Notes under the pieces: model-generated
What the model saw: the letters and a program-made list of their open reading frames with translations, nothing else
What the model was told of the DNA's origin: nothing
The model's database searches: none
Made by a program: the position numbers and the translations under genes
Shown: positions 6,277 through 20,756 of the stretch, in pieces
How the letters are laid out: each line of letters starts with the position of its first letter
Position numbering within the stretch: position 1 is the first letter of the stretch
DNA from: Gammaproteobacteria bacterium
GTDB taxonomy: Bacteria; Pseudomonadota; Gammaproteobacteria; Eutrophobiales; Eutrophobiaceae
Direction of reading: 5' to 3'
NCBI GenBank assembly: GCA_028819495.1
Contig: JAPPLI010000147.1
Location: forward strand, 1-32,768
Length of the DNA stretch: 32,768 nucleotides

Positions 6277-7708
6277 GAGAATAAAGTACAAGCCTGATCC
6301 CGGATCGAGTCCGACTGCGGAGGAGGCCCGATCGGCATTGCTGTTTTCACCGGTCAAACTCGGACCCCTTGCCCTGGAGCAGCGCACCTGGGTGCCGGCA
6401 ATGGTCCCATGGCGTTCCAACGAGGACGGTTTTGTCACCGATGACGTGCTGGACTGGTATGAACGTTTCGCCAAGGGACAGCCGGGCGCCATCGTCATCG
6501 AGGCCACCGGCATCCGGGATATTCCCAGCGGGCCGTTGCTGCGTATCGGCGACGACCGGTTCATACCTGGATTGAAGGAACTTGCAGATACAGTGAGATC
6601 TGCGAGCGACGGGAAAACCCGCCTGCTGATCCAGGTGATCGACTTTCTGACCATACGCCGCCGTCCGGACCCGGGCAAATACTTTTCCCGTTTCCTGGCC
6701 ATCACCGACAGCCACAGGGAAAAGCTGTCCGCCTCCGACTGGCCTGAGGAACGCATAAGGGCGCACCTTGCCGGCCTGCCGGAGAAGGAACTGGATGAGA
6801 TACTGACCGGCGCCGAACTGGAATCCCTGCGCATGGGATACCGCGAGCGGGTCACGGACATGCACCTTCCCCATGTAAAAGACCTGCCGCAGGTGTTACC
6901 CGAATTGTTTGCCCAGGCCACGCGGCGCGCCTGCGAGGCGGGTATTGACGGAGTTGAACTGCATTATGCGCACGCCTATACGATGGCGTCATTCCTGTCC
7001 GCGACGAATACCAGGCCCGACGGTTATGGCGGCGGCCGGGAACAGCGGGCGCGTCTGCCCCTGGAAGTCTTCCGGCACGTTCGCCGGACAGTCGGAGAGG
7101 ATTATTGCGTGGGCTGCCGCTTTCTCAGCGATGAATGCATAGATGGCGGCAACACGGTTGACGATGCAACGTATTTCGCTGTTCAATTTGCCCGGGCCGG
7201 CATGGATTTCCTCTCTCTGTCCCGCGGGGGCAAGTTCGATGACGCCAAACAACCACTGGTGGGCTGGGCCGCTTACCCTTACACGGGGAGAAGCGGTTAT
7301 GAATGCATGCCCGGGTATATTTCAGATGATTTCGGCCCTTTTGGCCGGAACGTGGAACCCGTAGCGCAGATTAAAGCAGCCGTTGACGGGGCGGGCTATG
7401 CCACTCCGGTAGTGGTCATAGGCGGTATTCACGGTTTTCAACAGGCGGAAGACCTGTTGCGGCAGGGCAAGGCAGACATCATCGGCGCCGCCCGTCAGAG
7501 CCTTGCCGACCCCGACTGGTATCTCAAGCTCAGACTGGGCAAGGGAGACCAGGTAAGAGTATGTGAATATACCAATTACTGTGAAGGGCTGGATACGAAA
7601 CACAAGCAGGTCACCTGCCAGTTATGGGACAGGCTGCAACTTGATGAGCCGGGGATTAAACTATCGGTTGACGGGCGCCGCCGGCTGATCGCCCCTGAGT
7701 GGAAGTAA
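6260..7708 (+). CDS. Old Yellow Enzyme family flavin oxidoreductase with atypical cysteine motif
   Basis: This is an FMN-binding TIM-barrel protein of the NADH:flavin oxidoreductase / 2,4-dienoyl-CoA reductase / trimethylamine dehydrogenase superfamily. Visible motifs are GVELHYAHAY with His235 and His238, then SATNTRPDGYGG, then the late phosphate-binding part GGIHG and ADIIGAARQSLADPDW. The 482-residue protein ends soon after the barrel, so the second flavin/nucleotide domain of dienoyl-CoA reductase and TMADH is absent. The cluster motif is Cys435-x5-Cys441-x11-Cys453 rather than C-x2-C-x3-C-x11-C, so a normal [4Fe-4S] ligand set is not visible. The usual HxGR segment reads IDFLTIRRR. It overlaps the Rieske gene by 17 bp, which suggests the two act together. 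Confidence 0.85.
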   Translation: MWKPPERIKYKPDPGSSPTAEEARSALLFSPVKLGPLALEQRTWVPAMVPWRSNEDGFVTDDVLDWYERFAKGQPGAIVIEATGIRDIPSGPLLRIGDDRFIPGLKELADTVRSASDGKTRLLIQVIDFLTIRRRPDPGKYFSRFLAITDSHREKLSASDWPEERIRAHLAGLPEKELDEILTGAELESLRMGYRERVTDMHLPHVKDLPQVLPELFAQATRRACEAGIDGVELHYAHAYTMASFLSATNTRPDGYGGGREQRARLPLEVFRHVRRTVGEDYCVGCRFLSDECIDGGNTVDDATYFAVQFARAGMDFLSLSRGGKFDDAKQPLVGWAAYPYTGRSGYECMPGYISDDFGPFGRNVEPVAQIKAAVDGAGYATPVVVIGGIHGFQQAEDLLRQGKADIIGAARQSLADPDWYLKLRLGKGDQVRVCEYTNYCEGLDTKHKQVTCQLWDRLQLDEPGIKLSVDGRRRLIAPEWK

Positions 7709-7730
7709 TTCTAGTCCGGGGACACAATAC

Positions 7731-8165
7731 CTAACCCATCTGGCGTTCCTTGATTTCATCCAGGGTTTTACAATCAATGCACAGGGTTGCCGTCGGTCTT
7801 GCTTCCAGACGTTTTATCCCGATCTCTCCCCCGCAAATTTCGCAATAGCCGTAATCGCCTGAATCCAGCATCATCAGCGACTCGTTGATCTTTTTGATGA
7901 GTTTCCGTTCACGGTCCCGCGTCCTTAACTCAAGGGCAAACTCCTCTTCCTGGGTGGCTCGATCATTGGGGTCGGGGAAATTGGATGCCTCATCCTGCAT
8001 GTGATGCACGGTACGCTCTACTTCCTCCATCAGGGCCTGTTTCCAGTCAGTCAACAACTTGCGGAAGTGCGCGACCTGGGCCGGATTCATGTAATCTCCT
8101 GCCGCTGCCTTTTTGCTCATCGGACTTGTACTGGGGGATTGCTCCCCCATGGCGACCTTTTTCAT
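7731..8165 (-). CDS. dksA: RNA polymerase-binding transcription factor DksA
   Basis: DksA binds in the secondary channel of RNA polymerase and, with ppGpp, shifts transcription during the stringent response. The 144-residue protein has the coiled-coil domain with the tip motif [11 protein letters not shown] (Asp65, Asp68, Ala70) and the C-terminal zinc finger with Cys108, Cys111, Cys129 and Cys132. It ends in a [17 protein letters not shown] tail almost like that of E. coli. The N-terminus is about seven residues shorter than in E. coli. A strong AGGAG lies before an internal ATG at 8090 (MNPAQVAHF), so a shorter form could also be made. It is divergent from smc. Confidence 0.96.
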   Translation of the reverse strand: MKKVAMGEQSPSTSPMSKKAAAGDYMNPAQVAHFRKLLTDWKQALMEEVERTVHHMQDEASNFPDPNDRATQEEEFALELRTRDRERKLIKKINESLMMLDSGDYGYCEICGGEIGIKRLEARPTATLCIDCKTLDEIKERQMG

Positions 8166-8300
8166 CTTGTCTTTCTACCAAAACGCATTCCAATACATAC
8201 TACCTGGTCAATCCGGCCGGGTAGTAACTTTGCCATTTGATATTATATTTTATTTCGTGTCAATGGATATGGGAGCGTAAAAGTGGTATGGTAATAACTC

Positions 8301-13861
<5,561 letters not shown>

Positions 13862-13862
13862 C

Positions 13863-15446
13863 TTAACCCGGCGTCAGTACCGTATTCCGGCCCGGCGGGG
13901 GTGATTCCGAGACCGGGTAGTCAAGGGAATAGTGCAAACCACGGCTCTCCTTGCGACGCAGGGCCGATTCGATTATCAGGTCCGCCGCCAGCGACAGGTT
14001 GCGCAGTTCTATCAGGTCGTTGTTGATACGAAAATTGCCGTAGTATTCATAGATCTCATCCTGGAGCAGTTTGATCCGGTGTTTGGCCCGTTGCAGGCGC
14101 TTGTCGGTACGCACAATGCCCACATAGTCCCACATGAAACGGCGGATCTCATCCCAGTTATGGGAGACCACGACTTCTTCATCCGAATCAGTAACCCGGC
14201 TTTCATCCCACTCCGGCAGCGTGGTGAAGCGGGCTTTCCGGTCAAGCTGGCTGCAGATATCCTTGCAGGTTGAATGGGCGAATACCACGCACTCCAGTAA
14301 TGAGTTGCTCGCCATGCGGTTTGCGCCGTGGAGACCTGAACAGGATACCTCGCCGATTGCATACAGCGAATTGACATCAGTTCGCCCGTTTTTATCAATG
14401 ATCACACCGCCGCAGGTGTAGTGCGCGGCAGGCACTACCGGTACGGCTTCCCTGGTAATGTCAAAGCCGTACTGTATACAACGTGCATATATCGTCGGAA
14501 AGTGGTCAATGATGAAATCCTTGCCCTTGTGGCTGATATCGAGATAGACGCAATCACTGCCCAGGCGTTTCATCTCATGATCAATGGCGCGCGCCACGAC
14601 GTCCCTGGGCGCCAGTTCTCCCCGCGAGTCGAACTTTTTCAGGAAGCGTGAGCCGTCAGGAAGCAGCAAATTCGCCCCTTCACCACGTAACGCTTCGGAG
14701 ATTAAAAATGATTTTGCTTCCTGGTGATACAGGCAGGTCGGATGAAACTGGACAAATTCCATGTTGGCAACCCTGCATCCTGCGCGCCAGGCCATGGCTA
14801 TGCCGTCGCCGGTGCATATGTCCGGGTTGCTGGTATACAGGTAGACCTTGCCGGCTCCGCCAGTGGCCAGCACCGTAAACCGTGAATTGAAAACCCTCAC
14901 CCGGTCGCGCTTCTGATCATACACATAAGCGCCGGCGCAGCGGCCGTCCCTGATGATGAGATCAAGGCTGGTATGGAATTCGAACAGTTCGATATTTTCG
15001 TGGGAGCGGGTACAACTCTCAAGTGTGTTCTCGATTGCCTTGCCTGTGGAATCCGCCGCATGCAGGACGCGCCGGTGGCTGTGCCCGCCTTCCTGGTGCA
15101 AGTGATACTCCTGACCGTCTGAATCGGGAAACCGCGTGAAATTGACTCCCAGATCAATCAACCAGTCAATGCTCTTTCTACCGTTTTCCACAACAAACCT
15201 GACCACGTCGGGATCGCACAACCCACATCCGGTCCCAATCGTGTCATCAATGTGGGATTCGACCGAATCCCTGGCGTGCAGGACTGCCGATACGCCACCC
15301 TGGGCATAGAATGTCGCCCCCTCTTTCAGGTCCGCCTTGGAAATTACCGTGACATGCGCATGGCGGGCCAGTTGCAAAGCCAGGCTCAAACCGGATGCTC
15401 CGCTGCCGATTATCAAAACATCGGAATGGTGCTGGTCGTTAATCAT
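13863..15446 (-). CDS. nadB: L-aspartate oxidase NadB
   Basis: NadB oxidises L-aspartate to iminoaspartate with FAD, the first step of de novo NAD synthesis; NadA then forms quinolinate. The 527-residue protein has the dinucleotide-binding motif IIGSGASGL near residues 12-20 and the substrate-site region FYAQGGVSA. It also has HRRVLHAADSTGKAIE, ATGGAGKVY, the AAHYTCGGVIID active-site loop, and the C-terminal helical domain starting around LPEWDESRV. All are standard for NadB rather than succinate dehydrogenase. It is divergent from rpoE, the usual gammaproteobacterial arrangement. Confidence 0.97.
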   Translation of the reverse strand: MINDQHHSDVLIIGSGASGLSLALQLARHAHVTVISKADLKEGATFYAQGGVSAVLHARDSVESHIDDTIGTGCGLCDPDVVRFVVENGRKSIDWLIDLGVNFTRFPDSDGQEYHLHQEGGHSHRRVLHAADSTGKAIENTLESCTRSHENIELFEFHTSLDLIIRDGRCAGAYVYDQKRDRVRVFNSRFTVLATGGAGKVYLYTSNPDICTGDGIAMAWRAGCRVANMEFVQFHPTCLYHQEAKSFLISEALRGEGANLLLPDGSRFLKKFDSRGELAPRDVVARAIDHEMKRLGSDCVYLDISHKGKDFIIDHFPTIYARCIQYGFDITREAVPVVPAAHYTCGGVIIDKNGRTDVNSLYAIGEVSCSGLHGANRMASNSLLECVVFAHSTCKDICSQLDRKARFTTLPEWDESRVTDSDEEVVVSHNWDEIRRFMWDYVGIVRTDKRLQRAKHRIKLLQDEIYEYYGNFRINNDLIELRNLSLAADLIIESALRRKESRGLHYSLDYPVSESPPPGRNTVLTPG

Positions 15447-15450
15447 ATAC

Positions 15451-15479
15451 GTGCAATATACAAGCCAGGATAATATAAT
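15451..15479 (+). promoter_or_regulatory. Possible sigma-70 promoter upstream of rpoE
   Basis: A perfect TATAAT lies at 15474-15479. Seventeen bases upstream is GTGCAA (15451-15456), a poor -35 match. It would give a leader of about 60 bases before the rpoE ATG. A GGAAACT at about 15501 recalls the sigma-E -35 element, but no -10 at the right distance is convincing, so autoregulation is not shown. Confidence 0.3.
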
Positions 15480-15544
15480 AGGTTATTTGCTTGTAGTTAA
15501 GGAAACTCTGGTCAGGAATCTCTCATCATCCGGCAACCGGCGCC

Positions 15545-16123
15545 ATGGCTCATAACATATCCGACGAAATACTCGTAGAACGGGTAAAGCGTGGAGACAG
15601 GAAAGCGTTCGATGCGCTCGTGTTGAAATACCAGGGCAGGATTTTGAACCTGATATCCCGTTTTGTCCATGACCCGAGTGACGCCAGTGACGTTGCCCAG
15701 GAAGCTTTCATCAAGGCATATCGGGCTTTGCCCAAATTCCGGGGCGATAGCGCATTCTATACCTGGATTTACCGAATCGCGGTAAATACGGCAAAGAATT
15801 ACCTGGCTACAAGAGCACGCCAACCCTTCGATGCGGCTTCAGATTTTGATGAAATGGAACAAATCGGCCAGAGCGATACTCTAAAGGAACAGACGACGCC
15901 CGAGCGGTTGCTGCTTACACGCGAACTGCAAGAGACTATAATAAGAGCTATTGAAGGATTGCCGGCAGATTTGCGCTCGGCAATTACCTTGCGGGAAATA
16001 GACGGAATGAGTTACGAGGAAATTGCGTCGGTGATGGCGTGCCCCGTGGGCACTGTACGGTCACGGATTTTTCGAGCAAGAGAAGCTGTGGATGAACAAT
16101 TGAAACCTTTACTTATCGACTGA
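15545..16123 (+). CDS. rpoE: RNA polymerase sigma-E factor (RpoE/AlgU)
   Basis: This ECF sigma factor controls the envelope stress response. The 192-residue protein has region 2 (LVLKYQGRILNLISRFVHD, DVAQEAFIKAYRALPKFRGDSAFYTWIYRIAVNTAKNYL) and region 4 (LPADLRSAITLREIDGMSYEEIASVMACPVGTVRSRIFRAREAV) joined by a short acidic linker. It aligns along its length with E. coli RpoE and Pseudomonas AlgU. The anti-sigma gene starts 4 bp after its stop, and the periplasmic protease mucD overlaps that gene in turn, forming one operon for sensing and repairing misfolded envelope proteins. Confidence 0.97.
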   Translation: MAHNISDEILVERVKRGDRKAFDALVLKYQGRILNLISRFVHDPSDASDVAQEAFIKAYRALPKFRGDSAFYTWIYRIAVNTAKNYLATRARQPFDAASDFDEMEQIGQSDTLKEQTTPERLLLTRELQETIIRAIEGLPADLRSAITLREIDGMSYEEIASVMACPVGTVRSRIFRAREAVDEQLKPLLID

Positions 16124-16127
16124 TTTT

Positions 16128-16685
16128 ATGAACGAAGCAAAGAAAGAACAGTTATCTGCCTTCATGGATGATGAGATTGACGGCCTGCAAAAAAACCAGG
16201 CAGAGCAGATACTTAAAGACCCTGAACTACTGGATTCCTGGTCCCGTTACCACCTGGTTTCCGACTGTCTGAAACGTAATCTTCCGGATCACCTGGACAG
16301 GGAACTGGCAGGGAAGATTTCCGAATCTATTGCCCGGGAACCTGCCATCGTCGCTCCCGGAAGTTTGTCCCGTTCATTCGCAAAGCCTGCTGCCGGCTTT
16401 GCTATAGCGGCCTCGGTTGCCGCACTGGCCATTTTCGGCATACAACAGCAACAACCGGGCGGCCCCCATGAAATACCGCAGGACACCCTGGTGCAATCCG
16501 TCCCCGGCGCCGGCGGCAATGGAAGCGTCTATGCCCCGGTGCGCCAGGTAAGTACAGGCAGCGGTAATATCGCCTCCGAATGTAACGGGAAGCCGGGAGA
16601 AAACGGACGTTCGGCCCCGGACAACGGGCAAAAGGCGGGCGGGAATGGAACACAGGAGGCAAAATCCGGGGTGAATTGCCCATGA
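16128..16685 (+). CDS. rseA: Sigma-E anti-sigma factor RseA/MucA
   Basis: This inner-membrane protein holds RpoE inactive until DegS and RseP cleave it. The 185-residue protein starts with the RseA N-terminal signature KEQLSAFMDDEID, continues to WSRYHLVSDCLKRNLP, and has one predicted membrane segment at about residues 88-104 (AAGFAIAASVAALAIFGI). The periplasmic part is only about 80 residues and is low in complexity, rich in Gly, Asn, Gln and Pro. No rseB gene follows, so the RseB-binding function may be lost or provided elsewhere. Its stop codon overlaps the mucD start in an ATGA. Confidence 0.9.
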   Translation: MNEAKKEQLSAFMDDEIDGLQKNQAEQILKDPELLDSWSRYHLVSDCLKRNLPDHLDRELAGKISESIAREPAIVAPGSLSRSFAKPAAGFAIAASVAALAIFGIQQQQPGGPHEIPQDTLVQSVPGAGGNGSVYAPVRQVSTGSGNIASECNGKPGENGRSAPDNGQKAGGNGTQEAKSGVNCP

Positions 16686-18112
16686 AGACGGTAAGGACCG
16701 GATTGGTATTGACGTTACTCCTGTTCTGTATGGCCGGCACGGCCGGCGCGGATTCACTGCCTGACTTTACCGAAATGGTCCAGGAGAACTCCGCCGCGGT
16801 TGTCAACATCAGTACGACATCCAAAAAAAACAACCCGGGATCGTCCGGGCGGTCAATTGTTCCGGATTTGCCCGATGACAGTCCCTTTCATGATTTTTTC
16901 CGCAAGTTCTTCGAAGAACAGGCGCCCGATAACCCCGGAACGCCCAGAAGGGCGGCATCCCTCGGATCCGGCTTCATCATTTCTGATGACGGTTATGTCA
17001 TTACTAACAGCCACGTAGTTGCCGATGCCGATGAAATTATCGTGAGACTGAACGACCGCAGGGAGTTTATCGCCGAAATCGTCGGCACGGACAGGCGCAG
17101 TGACATAGCCGTACTGAAGATCAAGGGAAACGATTTGCCCGTAGTCAAGCGGGGCAGTTCAGCCGATTTGCAGGTCGGGGAATGGGTACTGGCAATCGGT
17201 TCCCCGTTCGGTTTTGACTACTCGGTCACCCAGGGGATCGTCAGCGCAATAGGGAGAAGCCTGCCCAACGAAAACTACGTTCCCTTCATCCAGACCGACG
17301 TTGCCATCAATCCCGGCAATTCCGGCGGCCCCCTGTTTAACCTGGAGGGTGAAGTAATCGGTGTGAACTCGCAGATATACAGCCGCACCGGCGGTTTTAT
17401 GGGGCTGTCTTTCGCAGTGCCCATAGACGTCGTCAACAACGTGTATTCGCAGTTGCGCGAGACCGGTTACGTCAGCCGCGGCTGGCTCGGTGTGCTGATA
17501 CAGGACGTGACCCGGGAACTGGCGGAATCATTCGGGATGGACAAGCCTCACGGAGCGCTGGTGGCAAAAGTACTGAACGACAGTCCGGCGGCCAACGCCG
17601 GGATTGAAGTAGGCGATATCATCGTCGAATATGACGGCGCCGAGGTGCCCTTTTCATCCGATCTTCCGCCGTTGGTCGGAAATACCAAGGTCAATACAAG
17701 CGTGCCGCTGGAGATCATCCGGGGCGGCAAACGAAAAAATCTGAAAGTGCTGATTGCCGAACTGCCTGAACAGGACAGCATGGCAAGCGCGGAGAAGCCC
17801 GGTTCGCCGGCAGCGGCCGCCAACAAAATGAAAATTGTGGCGCGGGAACTCACCGCGGAACAGAGAAAAAGGCTGGAATTGCCTGAGCGCGGGATTATCG
17901 TGGAACAAGTCATGGAAGGGCCGGGCAGCGAGGCGGGCATTCGCAAGGGTGACGTGCTTCTGATGATAAATAATATAGACGTTGAAAGCGTCTCACAGTT
18001 CGAGGAGATCCTTGCCGGCTTGCCGGGTGATCGTCCAATTCCATTGTTGATACAAAGACGCGGAGCGCCCACCTTCCTGGCATTGAAACTGGCCGGCGAC
18101 GAAGACGAATAG
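16682..18112 (+). CDS. mucD: Periplasmic serine protease of the DegP/DegQ/MucD family
   Basis: This is a trypsin-fold protease and chaperone that removes misfolded periplasmic proteins. From the ATG at 16682 the protein has 476 residues. A signal peptide ends near AGA-24. The catalytic triad is His111 (TNSHVV), Asp141 (RRSDIAV) and Ser214 (PGNSGGP), followed by two PDZ domains (from about 260 and from about 375). I prefer ATG 16682 to the TTG at 16676, because GGGGTGA lies upstream at good distance and ATG overlaps the rseA TGA. Its place after rpoE-rseA matches mucD, and the sigma-E operon probably drives it. Confidence 0.95.
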   Translation: MKTVRTGLVLTLLLFCMAGTAGADSLPDFTEMVQENSAAVVNISTTSKKNNPGSSGRSIVPDLPDDSPFHDFFRKFFEEQAPDNPGTPRRAASLGSGFIISDDGYVITNSHVVADADEIIVRLNDRREFIAEIVGTDRRSDIAVLKIKGNDLPVVKRGSSADLQVGEWVLAIGSPFGFDYSVTQGIVSAIGRSLPNENYVPFIQTDVAINPGNSGGPLFNLEGEVIGVNSQIYSRTGGFMGLSFAVPIDVVNNVYSQLRETGYVSRGWLGVLIQDVTRELAESFGMDKPHGALVAKVLNDSPAANAGIEVGDIIVEYDGAEVPFSSDLPPLVGNTKVNTSVPLEIIRGGKRKNLKVLIAELPEQDSMASAEKPGSPAAAANKMKIVARELTAEQRKRLELPERGIIVEQVMEGPGSEAGIRKGDVLLMINNIDVESVSQFEEILAGLPGDRPIPLLIQRRGAPTFLALKLAGDEDE

Positions 18113-18152
18113 TTATTTTCGGCTGGTCCGGTTACTCGACAGCACAGTTTAT

Positions 18153-19949
18153 ATGGAGCGGATCAGAAACTTTTCGATTATCGCGCACATAGACCACGGC
18201 AAGTCCACCCTGGCGGATCGGTTCATCCAGATATGCGGAGGTCTTAGTGAACGGGAAATGTCCGCGCAGGTGCTGGATTCCATGGACCTGGAGAAGGAAC
18301 GCGGTATCACCATCAAATCCCAAAGCGTGCGCCTGAATTACCCGCACCATGACGGCAACGTGTACCAGTTCAATATCATCGACACGCCTGGTCACGTTGA
18401 TTTCAGTTATGAAGTTTCCCGTTCCTTGTCCGCCTGTGAAGGCGCCCTCCTGGTTGTGGATTGTTCCCAGAGTGTAGAGGCGCAGACAGTGGCCAATTGT
18501 TTTGCGGCAATCGACAACGGACTGGAAGTAGTGCCGGTATTGAACAAGATCGACCTGCCCGCGGCCGACCCGGAAAAAGCCATACTGGACATAGAGGAGT
18601 TGATCGGCATTGATGCGGGAAATGCCATCAAGGTCAGCGCCAAGACCGGCTCCGGCCTGGACGGCCTGCTGAGTGCGATTATAGAACGCATTCCGCCTCC
18701 GCAGGGTGAGGTTGATGCGCCACTGACTGCCTTGATCATCGATTCATGGTTCGACAATTACCTGGGGGTGATTTCCCTGGTACGCGTAATCGAAGGCAGT
18801 CTGAACGTCGGGGACAGGATCAGGATATTCTCTACCGGGCAGGACTACATTGTTGATGGTGTAGGCTCTTTCACGCCCAAAAGAACGCCTGCAAACTGTC
18901 TTGCCACGGGTGAGGTCGGCTATGTTGTTGCCGGGATCAAGGAAATTCTCGGCGCGCCGGTCGGCGACACCATTACCTTGAGCAAACGCCCTGCAGAACA
19001 TCCGCTCCCCGGCTTTCAGCCTGCCAAGCCCCGCGTGTTTGCCGGCATGTTTCCCATTGATTCGGGTGATTTTGAAGACTTCCGCGAAGCGCTGGCCAAG
19101 CTGAAACTGAATGACGCCGCACTCTATTTCGAGCCTGAAACCTCCCAGGCCCTGGGATTCGGCTTCCGTTGCGGTTTTCTGGGCATGCTGCACATGGAAA
19201 TTGTCCAGGAACGCCTGGAACGCGAGTATGGCATGAACCTGATTACAACGGCTCCTACCGTAGTATATGAAGTCGATACGACCTCCGGTTCAAGAATATA
19301 TCTCGACAATCCGGCCGATCTCCCGGGAACGGACAAACTGGCTGCGATTCGGGAACCCATGGTCCAGGCTGATATACTGACTCCACAGCAATACCTCGGC
19401 AACGTGATCTCCCTTTGTATCGAAAAAAGAGGACAGCAGAAGAAGTTGCACTTTGCGGGGCGCCAGGTATCCGTATCCTACGAACTGCCCCTGAGTGAGA
19501 TCGTGCTGGATTTTTTTGACAGGCTGAAGTCTGTCAGCAAGGGATATGCGTCCTTTGATTATCATTTTGAACGCTATAACGAAGCGCCCCTGGTAAAACT
19601 GGAGGTGTTGATCAACGGCGACAGGGTGGACGCCTTGTCGAGTATCGTGCACAGGGACCTCGCGCAACGGCGCGGACGCGAACTGGCAGCCAAAATGAAA
19701 AAGCTTGTGCCCCGGCAGATGTACGAGGTGGCGATACAGGCAGCCATAGGGTCCAGGATCATCGCCCGGGAATCCGTCAAGGCGTTGCGCAAAAACGTTA
19801 CGGCCAAGTGTTATGGCGGCGACGTAACGCGCAAGAGAAAACTGCTGGAAAAACAAAAGGCGGGAAAGAAAAGAATGAAACAACTGGGTTCGGTGGAAAT
19901 ACCACAATCCGCGTTCATGGCGATTCTCCATGTCGGAGGTGAGCAATGA
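18153..19949 (+). CDS. lepA: Elongation factor 4 (LepA), back-translocating GTPase
   Basis: LepA is a ribosome-binding GTPase linked to initiation and translational fidelity. The 598-residue protein has G1 AHIDHGKS (11-18), the switch region [18 protein letters not shown] and NKIDLP in the GTPase domain. Domain II follows, then EF-G-like domains ([25 protein letters not shown]), and the LepA-specific C-terminus ending in [26 protein letters not shown]. The last four bases overlap the lepB start codon, the usual lepA-lepB coupling. Confidence 0.98.
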   Translation: MERIRNFSIIAHIDHGKSTLADRFIQICGGLSEREMSAQVLDSMDLEKERGITIKSQSVRLNYPHHDGNVYQFNIIDTPGHVDFSYEVSRSLSACEGALLVVDCSQSVEAQTVANCFAAIDNGLEVVPVLNKIDLPAADPEKAILDIEELIGIDAGNAIKVSAKTGSGLDGLLSAIIERIPPPQGEVDAPLTALIIDSWFDNYLGVISLVRVIEGSLNVGDRIRIFSTGQDYIVDGVGSFTPKRTPANCLATGEVGYVVAGIKEILGAPVGDTITLSKRPAEHPLPGFQPAKPRVFAGMFPIDSGDFEDFREALAKLKLNDAALYFEPETSQALGFGFRCGFLGMLHMEIVQERLEREYGMNLITTAPTVVYEVDTTSGSRIYLDNPADLPGTDKLAAIREPMVQADILTPQQYLGNVISLCIEKRGQQKKLHFAGRQVSVSYELPLSEIVLDFFDRLKSVSKGYASFDYHFERYNEAPLVKLEVLINGDRVDALSSIVHRDLAQRRGRELAAKMKKLVPRQMYEVAIQAAIGSRIIARESVKALRKNVTAKCYGGDVTRKRKLLEKQKAGKKRMKQLGSVEIPQSAFMAILHVGGEQ

Positions 19950-20749
19950 CCTTTGATTTCGCAGGCTTGCTGGTATTGCTTACCGCTGTCAGCGGCATAA
20001 TCTGGGCGATTGATGCGATGTTTTTCGCCCGTAACAGGAAACCTTCCACGGGCGACGAACGCACCGAACCGTTGATCGTCGATTATGCCCGTTCACTTTT
20101 CCCGGTTTTTCTCATCGTATTGATCCTGCGTTCATTTATCGTCGAACCATTCCGGATACCTTCCGCTTCCATGATGCCGACGCTGCTGAGAGGCGATTTC
20201 ATCCTGGTCAACAAGTACGATTACGGCATCCGCCTGCCGGTGCTGAACACCAAGGTGTTCGGTAACGGGCAACCGAAACGGGGCGATGTCATTGTCTTTC
20301 GCTATCCGGAGGACCCGGCAGTGCCTTTCATCAAGCGGGTAGTGGGTGTGCCGGGCGATCACCTGCAGTTCAAGGATAAAAACCTGATAATAAACGGCGC
20401 ACCAATCGAACTCGGCCTCAAAGGGATCTATCACAGTGATGGAGTAGGCAGGAGGGAGAACGGTTCATATCTCATGGAGGAACAACTGGACCAACTCAAA
20501 CACGAGGTGTTAATCAACCCGTTGCAGCTTTCGTCTGTGGAGATAGACCGGAAAATACCGGATGGGCATTATTTTGTCCTGGGCGATAACCGTGATAACA
20601 GCAGGGACAGCCGCTACTGGGGCCTGGTTCCGGACGAAAACCTCGTGGGCAGAGCATTTTATATCTGGATGAACTGGAGCAGCGACGGCATCCTGGACCT
20701 TCAGAGCTGGGATATGGACAGGGAGCGTATCGGGTCTGCGATAAATTAA
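19946..20749 (+). CDS. lepB: Signal peptidase I (LepB)
   Basis: LepB removes signal peptides from exported proteins at the outer face of the inner membrane. The 267-residue protein has two N-terminal membrane segments (about 5-23 and 52-67). The catalytic Ser75 lies in [18 protein letters not shown], and the general base Lys130 in [11 protein letters not shown]. The late box [17 protein letters not shown] is intact. It overlaps lepA by four bases (ATGA) and is followed by rnc after 7 bp. Confidence 0.97.
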   Translation: MTFDFAGLLVLLTAVSGIIWAIDAMFFARNRKPSTGDERTEPLIVDYARSLFPVFLIVLILRSFIVEPFRIPSASMMPTLLRGDFILVNKYDYGIRLPVLNTKVFGNGQPKRGDVIVFRYPEDPAVPFIKRVVGVPGDHLQFKDKNLIINGAPIELGLKGIYHSDGVGRRENGSYLMEEQLDQLKHEVLINPLQLSSVEIDRKIPDGHYFVLGDNRDNSRDSRYWGLVPDENLVGRAFYIWMNWSSDGILDLQSWDMDRERIGSAIN

Positions 20750-20756
20750 CCTTCAA

